Assembly: GCA_011065235.1 (NCBI GenBank)
Contig: JAAKFB010000064.1
Location: 1 to 8,905 of the forward strand
Length of the DNA: 8,905 nt
Reading direction: 5' to 3'
DNA from: Chlamydiota bacterium
GTDB lineage: Bacteria; Chlamydiota; Chlamydiia; Chlamydiales; Rhabdochlamydiaceae
Shown here: piece after piece, positions 1 through 6,863 of the stretch
Layout of the letters: the number at the start of each line of letters is the position of its first letter
Numbering within the stretch: position 1 is the stretch's first letter
The notes under the pieces: model-generated
The model's input: only the letters and a program-made list of their open reading frames with translations
Database searches by the model: none
Told to the model about the DNA's origin: nothing
Made by a program: the position numbers and the translations under genes

Positions 1-1
1 G

Positions 2-3000
2 GAAAAAAGCCTCGAAGAAGCTGCAGCGATCGTCAAAAAGCACAAAGCCGCTTTTGCTGCAGGCAAAAACCCTTGGACTTTCGAATCTCTCAGCGCAAGA
101 CTCGAAGAGAGCTTCATCGCAGCCCAAGAAAGTGGCTCCAAAATACAAACTCTTTATTTCGATGGGCGCAATCCCTACGTCAAGGAACTCTCCATCGACT
201 GGAGCGGGGCAACTCTCGACTTGACCCTCTTTTCCGACTTCAACTCCCTAAAAGAACAATTCCTTGCTGAAAAAAGGCATTTCTTAAAAGAGCAGGCCGA
301 CCAATTTCTCTACAATGAAATCGCACAAGATTCTCGAGTCTCTGGTGAGCAAATCAAGCCTCGTGGAGATGGTTTTCAGGTTAAATTAAACCGCCTTGAA
401 GGCAGTAACAGCTTCCTGGCTCTTCGCCTATCTCAAATTGCTGCGGCCCGCTCTAAAGAGATTGAGCAAATGCTCCGCACCCACTGGAACCCCAAACATC
501 CCGATTTGAAAGAAGACGCTTTTCCGATCTGGAACTATGAAGAGTACTTAAAAGTCCCTGCTTTCGAACGCAAGTTGGGCTTGCTCATCTATGCCCCTGC
601 GATGCAATCGGAAATGCCCAAGCACGATTTGCATAGTAGCTCCATTTACGTCATTGCAAAAGGGCTCGACAAGATTCTACAAAAAATTCAGGCCGCTCCG
701 AATTCAGAAGATGCCAAGCTCTTTTCTCAAGATTTTAACGCACTAAAAGACCTCTTGCAGCAAAACGGCATGTTTGGCTATCCCGGCAGTACCCTTCCTT
801 CTAATGACCTCGCCTCCCACTTTATCTTTGAAGCCGAAGACTTCTCCCTCCCCGTTCTCAAAGCTACACGGGAAGATTTCACGACAAGCGGCACAAAACG
901 CTATGCCATTTTAGAATTTACCGATTTTCAACAACGTCTTCTCACGCAGAACAAAATTGACAACGAAATTCACGAAAATCTCCTGAAGTGGCGCGACGAT
1001 TTCCGTGGTGCTCAACTCGAGCTCGGCGGAACAACCTCCTACGACATTCCAAAACCGACGCACAACGTTCTTTTCGACAATCTCAAACTCAGCTGCAAAA
1101 AATATTTCCGTGGAGATGACCGGAAAATTCTCCATTGGGGTCTAGACCTCTCTGGAGGAAAAACCGTTCAAATTGAACTGCGCGACCAAAACAACCGCCT
1201 TGTCACAAGCGACGAAGACATCAAACAAGGAATCGATGAGCTATATGAGCGGGTCAACAAAATGGGTGTTTCTGAAGTCAGCATCAGACGCGAGGGCAAC
1301 TTCATCACGCTCGATTTTCCCGGATCTCAAGGTCTTTCTGCAAAAGACCTCATCAAAGCCTCCACGATGTATTTTCACATTGCGAATGAGAAGTTCAATG
1401 AGCGCAACCCCAATTTGGCCGAAGCGTCCAATCAATTCCTCCAAGATATTTGGAATGAAGCGGTCGTAACGGGGAGAAAAGCCCCCGAAGAAATCAATCA
1501 GATAGCATGGCGCCATCTTCACGGCGACTCACTAGATTCCGAAGTGATTCAGCCCCGTAGTGAGGCCGCGCGCACCTTATACGAAAATGGACTGCGCCTT
1601 GCGAGCCCAGCTGAGCATACAACCGGAAATCTCTTCAATGATGGCCTCTCTGAAATTGCCCTCCTCCGCGGAGATGATTTCACCCAATGGCACGGTAAAA
1701 CCCATCCCCTCATGGTCGTCTTCAACCATTTTGCCGTCGAAGGTGCCAGCTTGAAAAATGTCCAAGCCGGCTACGACCAAAACAAAGGAAATTTCCTCAA
1801 CTTTGAAATTAAGGGAAAGGAAACACTCAAATCAGGCGAAAAAATCAACCCACGAGAAGATCTTTTTTCTTGGACCTCGCAATTTTCTAAAGACAAGATT
1901 TCTGGAACTCCGAATGCATCCTTCTCCAGCAATGAAGGCTGGCGCATGGCTGTTCTTCTCAATGGAACCATCATCACTGCACCAACCTTGAGCTATCCAA
2001 TTCGCGACGGAGGCGTCATTGAAGGGAGCTTCACCCAGCGCGAAGTCAATCAACTGGAAGCCGATTTAAAAGCCGGATCTCTCTCTTTTGCACCTCGCAT
2101 CCTCTCTGAGAAAAACGTCAGTCCTGAACTCGGTGCAAAAGAGCGCAATTTCGGAATCATGGCCATGGGAATTGCACTCCTTCTCGTCGTCATCTGCATG
2201 GTAGCCTACTACCGTTTTGGAGGGATCATCGCCTCCGTTGCGGTCATTGTCAATCTGCTCATCATGTGGGCAGCGCTGCAGAATCTAGGAGCCACCCTGA
2301 CCCTGGCGTCCATTGCAGGGGCCATTTTAACCCTCGGAATGGCGGTCGATGCCAATGTCCTCGTCTTTGAAAGAATCCGAGAAGAATTTGCCGCTTCTGG
2401 CAGGCTCGCTTTTTCTGTTCGTACTGGATACCAAAAAGCATTCTCCGCAATTGTGGATTCAAACGTCACGACCATTATTGCCGCTTTGGTCCTCCTCCAG
2501 TTCGACTCGGGGCCAATCAAAGGATTTGCGGTCACCCTTATTATCGGGATCGCCTCTTCAATGTTTACAGCTCTCTTCATGACCCGCTTCTTCTTCATCG
2601 GATGGGTTCAAAACCCCAAACATACCAAGCTCAACATGGCTCAGTTCATCAAGGCTGTGAAGTTTAACTTCCTCAAGTATTCGAAGTTGGCATTCATCAT
2701 TTCTGGGGTCATCATTTTAGTTGGGGGATACCTCTTTGTTCAGCAGCGCAACACCATCATGGGCATGGATTTCACCGGTGGTTATTCGCTCAACTTGGAA
2801 CTCGAGCAAAAGAATGGCTTCAACTATCGCGACGCAGTGGAAAAAGCCCTGATTGCGCATGGGGCACATACGCAAGACTTCCAGGTGCGCCAATTGACAC
2901 CGCAAAACAACATTCGCCTCTTTTTAAGTAAGAGTATGCAGACAGAGGGGAAACCCTTTTTCGGAATGCCCCTCCAAAATGAAGCGAAAAATCTCAAGCT

Positions 3001-3673
3001 TGCCTATGAGGCTAATCCACGCATTAATTGGGTGGTAAACAGCTTGCAAAGCGCTGGTCTGACACTCTCTCCCGACAGTTTGATTACTCTAGAACAAAAC
3101 TGGAGCGAAATTAGCGGTCAGCTCTCCGACTCCATGCGCAATAGTGCCCTCATCGGCCTTGCCATTGCCATTCTCTGCATCCTGGTGTACATCACTGTGC
3201 GCTTTGAATTTAAATATGCCATCTCCGCAACCATGTGCTTGGCCCATGATATTGCCATTACACTAGCGTTTATCGCCATCTTGAGCTTTTTCGGTCTTCC
3301 GATGCAGATTGATCTCAATACAGTTGCCGCTCTGATGACAATCGTCGGATATTCTCTCAACGACACGATCATTGTCTTCGACCGGATTCGAGAAGATTTG
3401 CGTTTAATGCGCAAATCGTCTTTTGTAGAGATTATCAATCATGCATTAAATGTAACACTAAGTCGCACAACTATGACTTCAGGAACCACACTTCTTGTTC
3501 TTCTTCCCCTTGTGATTCTCGGCGGAAGTACAATTTTTGCCTTCTCCTTGGTCATGATTGTCGGCGTCGTTTTTGGGACATTGTCCTCACTCTTTATTGC
3601 CGCACCGCTACTCAATGCTTTCCACGCGCGGCAAACACAAAAAGAAAAAACGACTCCAGAAATTGTGCGCTAG
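2..3673 (+). CDS. secDF: SecD-SecF fusion, protein export membrane subunit (5' partial)
   Basis: This is an accessory subunit of the Sec translocon. It uses proton motive force to pull secreted proteins through SecYEG and release them on the outer side of the inner membrane. The frame is open from base 2, so the start lies before the window and the TTG at 221 is internal; 1223 residues are visible. The SecD half shows GLDLSGG (nt 1139-1159), the P1 region, a membrane block from about nt 2150 to 2590, and GMAVDANVLVFERIREE (from nt 2336) with its membrane aspartate. The SecF half follows with a membrane helix near nt 2690, GMDFTGG (nt 2762-2782), and VGYSLNDTIIVFDR (from nt 3344) within its last membrane block. 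About 380 residues precede GLDLSGG, where ordinary SecD has about 40-50; from memory, chlamydial SecDF proteins are about 1400 residues with such an extension. SecD and SecF are continuous with no frameshift. No terminator follows, so read-through into recJ is possible. Confidence 0.95.
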   Translation, partial: EKSLEEAAAIVKKHKAAFAAGKNPWTFESLSARLEESFIAAQESGSKIQTLYFDGRNPYVKELSIDWSGATLDLTLFSDFNSLKEQFLAEKRHFLKEQADQFLYNEIAQDSRVSGEQIKPRGDGFQVKLNRLEGSNSFLALRLSQIAAARSKEIEQMLRTHWNPKHPDLKEDAFPIWNYEEYLKVPAFERKLGLLIYAPAMQSEMPKHDLHSSSIYVIAKGLDKILQKIQAAPNSEDAKLFSQDFNALKDLLQQNGMFGYPGSTLPSNDLASHFIFEAEDFSLPVLKATREDFTTSGTKRYAILEFTDFQQRLLTQNKIDNEIHENLLKWRDDFRGAQLELGGTTSYDIPKPTHNVLFDNLKLSCKKYFRGDDRKILHWGLDLSGGKTVQIELRDQNNRLVTSDEDIKQGIDELYERVNKMGVSEVSIRREGNFITLDFPGSQGLSAKDLIKASTMYFHIANEKFNERNPNLAEASNQFLQDIWNEAVVTGRKAPEEINQIAWRHLHGDSLDSEVIQPRSEAARTLYENGLRLASPAEHTTGNLFNDGLSEIALLRGDDFTQWHGKTHPLMVVFNHFAVEGASLKNVQAGYDQNKGNFLNFEIKGKETLKSGEKINPREDLFSWTSQFSKDKISGTPNASFSSNEGWRMAVLLNGTIITAPTLSYPIRDGGVIEGSFTQREVNQLEADLKAGSLSFAPRILSEKNVSPELGAKERNFGIMAMGIALLLVVICMVAYYRFGGIIASVAVIVNLLIMWAALQNLGATLTLASIAGAILTLGMAVDANVLVFERIREEFAASGRLAFSVRTGYQKAFSAIVDSNVTTIIAALVLLQFDSGPIKGFAVTLIIGIASSMFTALFMTRFFFIGWVQNPKHTKLNMAQFIKAVKFNFLKYSKLAFIISGVIILVGGYLFVQQRNTIMGMDFTGGYSLNLELEQKNGFNYRDAVEKALIAHGAHTQDFQVRQLTPQNNIRLFLSKSMQTEGKPFFGMPLQNEAKNLKLAYEANPRINWVVNSLQSAGLTLSPDSLITLEQNWSEISGQLSDSMRNSALIGLAIAILCILVYITVRFEFKYAISATMCLAHDIAITLAFIAILSFFGLPMQIDLNTVAALMTIVGYSLNDTIIVFDRIREDLRLMRKSSFVEIINHALNVTLSRTTMTSGTTLLVLLPLVILGGSTIFAFSLVMIVGVVFGTLSSLFIAAPLLNAFHARQTQKEKTTPEIVR

Positions 3674-3977
3674 ATAAAGTTTTTTGATAAACAAAAGAGG
3701 AAACCACATTGCGACTCCAACATATTCGTTTCGCTAAGGGACTTTCTCTGAATTACTTTCGCCGCCAAGAGCCTAGATTTTTTTCTAGGAGAATACTCTG
3801 GAAAGCGAAGCAAACTCAAATGGAGTTTGTGAAGCTTGAAGAGATTCTCATAGGGAAAAAGATGACTCTTATTGGTGGTGGAATGAATTCAGAGAAGGTC
3901 TCTAAGTTCCATCCGGAAAAATTTGGCATCGCTAAAGATCCACGGTGCAATGGGATTTCTTCAAGGTATAATGAACC
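3674..3977 (+). other. secDF-recJ spacer with hairpins and a doubtful small ORF
   Basis: This 304-base stretch holds no recognisable gene. One frame is open from TTG at 3709 to TAG at 4029 (106 codons). It has a fair Shine-Dalgarno-like AGAGG at 3696-3700, but it runs 52 bases into recJ. Its product is basic and resembles no family I know, and it uses AGA and AGG often. Two compact inverted repeats lie inside: CCTAGA/TCTAGG (3772-3777 with 3784-3789, T6 loop) and CAAACTC/GAGTTTG (3811-3817 with 3823-3829, 5-nt loop). Neither is followed by a T-run, so neither is an intrinsic terminator. The spacer could be a recJ leader, a small RNA, a decayed gene or a real lineage-specific small protein; the sequence does not decide between them. 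Confidence 0.4.
3923..3972 (+). promoter_or_regulatory. Possible recJ promoter elements
   Basis: TTGGCA (3923-3928) lies 17 bp upstream of TGCAAT (3946-3951), a fair sigma70-type pair that would start transcription near 3958 and leave a leader of about 20 nt before the recJ ATG. A perfect TATAAT also lies at 3967-3972, but it has no good -35 partner and would place the start of transcription almost on the ATG at 3978. The two options compete and neither is strong. recJ may simply be read from the secDF promoter. Confidence 0.25.
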
Positions 3978-5720
3978 ATGCAAACAACAGAGAAGGACGA
4001 TGAGTCTCTATGGATATATCCGCAGATAGATTCTGAATGGAATCAATCCATTATCAATGAATTGAGCATCCACCCCGTCATGGCGCAAGTTCTCGTTTCG
4101 CGTGGATTTACAAATTTTGATCAGATTCACGATTTTCTCTACGCCAAACTTCCTCATTTGCAGGACCCCAATCTTTTCCCCGAGATGGAAAAGGCAGTTG
4201 AACGCGTTTTACTCGCTCTTAAAAATAAAGAAACCGTTTTGATCTACGGCGATAACGATGTCGATGGGATCACAGGCGCCACTCTACTCACTGAATTTCT
4301 CAACTACATCGGATGCAAAGCGCTGGCATATATTCCCAACCGCACATCCCTAAATCAGAGCCTCATGCTCGACGCCCTCGACTATGCGGTCACACATAAA
4401 TGCAAACTCCTCATCACCGTCGATTGCGGCATCTCGGCTGCTGAAGAAATCGAGCTTGCCGTCAAGAAAAATGTCGATGTTATCGTCACAGATCACCATG
4501 AACCCACTGACCAGCTCCCCCACTGCGTAGCGACCCTCAATCCCAAACTCAAAGGAAGCACTTATCCCAATCGCGATCTCACTGGGGTTGGAGTGGCCTT
4601 CAAACTCGCACATGGAATCACCAATCATCTCATCATCAACGGTGAAATGAGCCCGAGCAAAATCGATCTCAAGCGTTATCTCGATCTCGTTGCACTTGGA
4701 ACGATCGCCGATATGGGTTCCCTTCTCGGCGAAAATCGCATTCTCGTCCGTTATGGACTGAGTCAAATGCGCCATGCCAAGCGGATTGGCCTCACAAAAC
4801 TCTTTGAAGTTTGCGAGGTCAACCCAACTGAAGTTACCCCCCTAGACATCGCTTCGAAGGTAGCCCCACGACTGAATAGTTTAGGTCGGATTGCCGATCC
4901 AAATAAAGGCGTCGAGCTTTTTCTCCTTCAAGATTCAACTCAAGCAGAGATTCTGGCAAAAGAGCTCGATCTCAACAATCTTGAAAGACAAAAAATTGAG
5001 CGCAAAGACTCCGAAGATGTCGAAAACTACATCCAGAAACATCCCCAAATCTTCCAACACAGAGCCCTGATTCTTTACTCCGATAAGTGGCACCCGGGCA
5101 TCATTCCAATCATTACCGCTCGCATCGCCAAACAATACAACCGCCCTACCATCATCATTGCGATCGATAATGGTCTCGGCAAAGGCTCTATCCGCACCAT
5201 TCCTGAGTTTCCCATTCTCCCAATACTTAGAGAAAATGCCGATCTTCTCGAGAATTTTGGGGGTCATGATTTCGCAGCAGGGCTCACCATCAAACACGAA
5301 AACATCGAACTCTTCAAAAAACGTTTCATTTCATCTGCTGATAAATCACTTGGTGAACAAGACATCCAATCCAAGCTACAACTCGACGCAAAAATTGAGT
5401 TCAACGAGCTCACCTTTGACTTCATGGAATCCCTCAATCTGCTCGAGCCCTTTGGAAATGAAAATCCCCCGCCGATTTTTTATGCCGATGCCAGACAAGC
5501 CTGGCCTCCCAAAATTGTCGGAAAGACGCATATGAAATTCTACCTAGAGCAAAACGATCGGATGTTAGAGGGAATTGGCTTCAATATGGCAAAACGCAGA
5601 TCTCATCTGCTTAGGAAGAATCTTCTTTTGCGCGTCGCCTTCACGCCACAAATCAATAATTTTCTCAATAAATCGAGCATCCAGCTCCAGATCCGCGACT
5701 TCAAAGTCCTAGAAGATTAA
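3978..5720 (+). CDS. recJ: Single-stranded-DNA-specific 5'-3' exonuclease RecJ
   Basis: RecJ degrades single-stranded DNA 5' to 3' in recombinational, mismatch and base-excision repair, and acts in the cytoplasm with Mn or Mg ions. The product has 580 residues, normal for the family. The DHH domain shows motif I as YGDNDVDG (90-97), VDCGIS (148-153) and the DHH signature TDHHE (171-175). The linker has PRLNSLGR (297-304). The DHHA1 domain shows WHPGIIPI (371-378), GKGSIRTIPEF (401-411) and GGHDFAAG (428-435). PFGNENPPPIF (491-501) precedes a C-terminal OB-like region. ATG 3978 is the first possible ATG because a TGA lies in frame at 3972-3974; a weak AAGG sits 11 nt upstream. Odd points are N93, where the common family form is GDYDxDG, and P377 where many RecJ proteins have Gly. 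The metal-binding aspartates and histidines look intact. The tail overlaps the tail of the opposing fic gene by 12 bases. Confidence 0.96.
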   Translation: MQTTEKDDESLWIYPQIDSEWNQSIINELSIHPVMAQVLVSRGFTNFDQIHDFLYAKLPHLQDPNLFPEMEKAVERVLLALKNKETVLIYGDNDVDGITGATLLTEFLNYIGCKALAYIPNRTSLNQSLMLDALDYAVTHKCKLLITVDCGISAAEEIELAVKKNVDVIVTDHHEPTDQLPHCVATLNPKLKGSTYPNRDLTGVGVAFKLAHGITNHLIINGEMSPSKIDLKRYLDLVALGTIADMGSLLGENRILVRYGLSQMRHAKRIGLTKLFEVCEVNPTEVTPLDIASKVAPRLNSLGRIADPNKGVELFLLQDSTQAEILAKELDLNNLERQKIERKDSEDVENYIQKHPQIFQHRALILYSDKWHPGIIPIITARIAKQYNRPTIIIAIDNGLGKGSIRTIPEFPILPILRENADLLENFGGHDFAAGLTIKHENIELFKKRFISSADKSLGEQDIQSKLQLDAKIEFNELTFDFMESLNLLEPFGNENPPPIFYADARQAWPPKIVGKTHMKFYLEQNDRMLEGIGFNMAKRRSHLLRKNLLLRVAFTPQINNFLNKSSIQLQIRDFKVLED

Positions 5721-6800
5721 ACTCTCATAGTGCTTTGCAAGTCGGTAGCTGCGTTTTTTGTTTGAGAAGTCTACAATTTCCAAAAAACCCGACTCGACCC
5801 AATTTTTACAAAGTTGAGCACATGTTCTAGGCTTGAAGCCAAATAATGCTCCTATTTGGCGTGCTGTAACGATTTCATGTGAACGGAAGAGTTCCAACGC
5901 TATTCTCTGTTTGGGATCCAACTTACGTAAAAGCTCGCTTTGATCTTCTTCTCCATTTTTTCTTGCAAGTGCCATTTGATCAAGTACTTTGTCAAAAGAA
6001 GCCATCACCCCATTAATAAAATAATTCACCCAAGACGTAATATCAGCTTCTGCACGACCCATATAGTAATTATGAGAAGGTCCAACACTGATTGCTGAAT
6101 AATAATCTTCTAAATTGCGAGCATAGTATTCTTCTAAAGAATATATTCCTTTAAGATTATATCCCCCTCGATGAAGAATCAAAGTGGTTAAAAGCCTAGC
6201 TGTTCGACCATTTCCATCATAATAGGGATGGATTGTCGCAAATTGATAATGCGCAATGGCAGCTACAATCATGCAAGGAACGTCATGGCTTTCATTGATC
6301 CATTTGACAAAACTCTCCATCAAATCTGGCACATCTTTTGCTTCTGGAGGCATGTAAACAATTTTTCTTGTTTGACTATCCTGAATCACATTTTGTCCAT
6401 CCCTATAAGGAGATTTTTTTACTTTCAATCGACCATTGGACATGACAAGCGCATGCAGCTGCTTAATTAAAGGCTCTGTGAGCGCAGTTTTTTCCTTAGC
6501 CCATTTTTCAACTTGTTCCAAGGCAGCATAATATCCTTTAACTTCATGCTCATCCCGTTCCCTTCCTGGGAAGTGTTCATTCTGATGCAGAACTTTTTCA
6601 ACTTGGTCAGAGTTCAACCGGTTTCCCTCAATCATCGTCGAGTAATGCGTTGTAGAAAGGCGAGCCGTTTCACGAAGCGAGGAAATGACAGAAGTCGTTA
6701 GAGGCAAATGCAAAATCCTTTCTTTAGTCGCCTCTATTTGTAAGAGTAACTTCGTAATTTTGGGGGTGATGGTATAAAGGGGAGTGAAATTTATCGGCAT
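5709..6800 (-). CDS. fic: Fic-domain AMP-transferase with C-terminal winged helix
   Basis: Fic enzymes usually move AMP from ATP onto a hydroxyl of a target protein; the target here is unknown. The product has 363 residues. An N-terminal helical region carries an inhibitory motif, STMIEGN (54-60), of the (S/T)xxxE(G/N) type, so this is a class II Fic that holds itself off. The Fic core has a substrate-clamping flap (about 131-150) and the active site HPYYDGNGRTAR (191-202), with catalytic H191 and the phosphate-binding GNGR loop intact; Tyr replaces the usual Phe after HP. Residues about 290-360 look like a winged helix (recognition helix near TARQIGALFGFKPRTCAQL), suggesting DNA binding. ATG 6800 is the start: a TAA lies in frame at 6813-6815 and no Shine-Dalgarno is visible. 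The gene is clearly AT-richer than its neighbours (about 30-32% G+C in sampled lines), pointing to acquisition. It has its own promoter and operator-like array. No antitoxin gene sits beside it. Confidence 0.93.
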   Translation of the reverse strand: MPINFTPLYTITPKITKLLLQIEATKERILHLPLTTSVISSLRETARLSTTHYSTMIEGNRLNSDQVEKVLHQNEHFPGRERDEHEVKGYYAALEQVEKWAKEKTALTEPLIKQLHALVMSNGRLKVKKSPYRDGQNVIQDSQTRKIVYMPPEAKDVPDLMESFVKWINESHDVPCMIVAAIAHYQFATIHPYYDGNGRTARLLTTLILHRGGYNLKGIYSLEEYYARNLEDYYSAISVGPSHNYYMGRAEADITSWVNYFINGVMASFDKVLDQMALARKNGEEDQSELLRKLDPKQRIALELFRSHEIVTARQIGALFGFKPRTCAQLCKNWVESGFLEIVDFSNKKRSYRLAKHYESLIF

Positions 6801-6849
6801 AATATCGGCATGTTATCTGCATCCCATTATGCCGATAAAATGCCGATAA
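6791..6849. repeat. Five-copy 10-bp operator-like array at the fic start
   Basis: Three copies run in one direction: TTATCGGCAT (6791-6800), ATATCGGCAT (6802-6811) and TTATCTGCAT (6813-6822). Two perfect copies run the other way, ATGCCGATAA at 6829-6838 and 6840-6849. Within each block the step is exactly 11 bp, about one helical turn, so all copies in a block face the same side of the DNA. The inner four form a symmetric palindrome centred at 6825/6826. Copy one contains the fic start codon and encodes M-P-I. The pattern is that of a cooperative binding site for a dimeric or oligomeric regulator. The winged helix at the end of Fic itself is the obvious candidate, which is inference. Confidence 0.85.
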
Positions 6850-6854
6850 ATCAA
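6826..6854 (-). promoter_or_regulatory. fic promoter, sigma70-type
   Basis: On the minus strand a -35 TTGATT (6854-6849) is followed after exactly 17 bp by a -10 CATAAT (6831-6826). The two upstream repeat copies (6829-6838 and 6840-6849) fill the spacer and touch both hexamers, so a protein bound there would block RNA polymerase. Predicted transcription starts near 6819, giving a leader of roughly 19 nt without a Shine-Dalgarno sequence. Confidence 0.6.
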
Positions 6855-6863
6855 CCTGTGAAT

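Noticed and set aside
2209..2598. 129-codon minus-strand ORF inside secDF
   Set aside because: It is antisense to the conserved SecD membrane block and looks like a shadow of that coding sequence.
221..3673. SecDF starting at the TTG at 221
   Set aside because: The same frame is open back to base 2 and reads as ordinary protein, and chlamydial SecDF is longer. The TTG is an internal leucine codon.
4350..4775. 141-codon minus-strand ORF inside recJ
   Set aside because: It lies wholly within the conserved DHH domain of recJ and its translation shows no family motif; it is a shadow frame.
5721..5760. Possible plus-strand terminator after recJ ending in a T6 run
   Set aside because: The best stem before the T-run is only about three base pairs, and the region is fic coding sequence.
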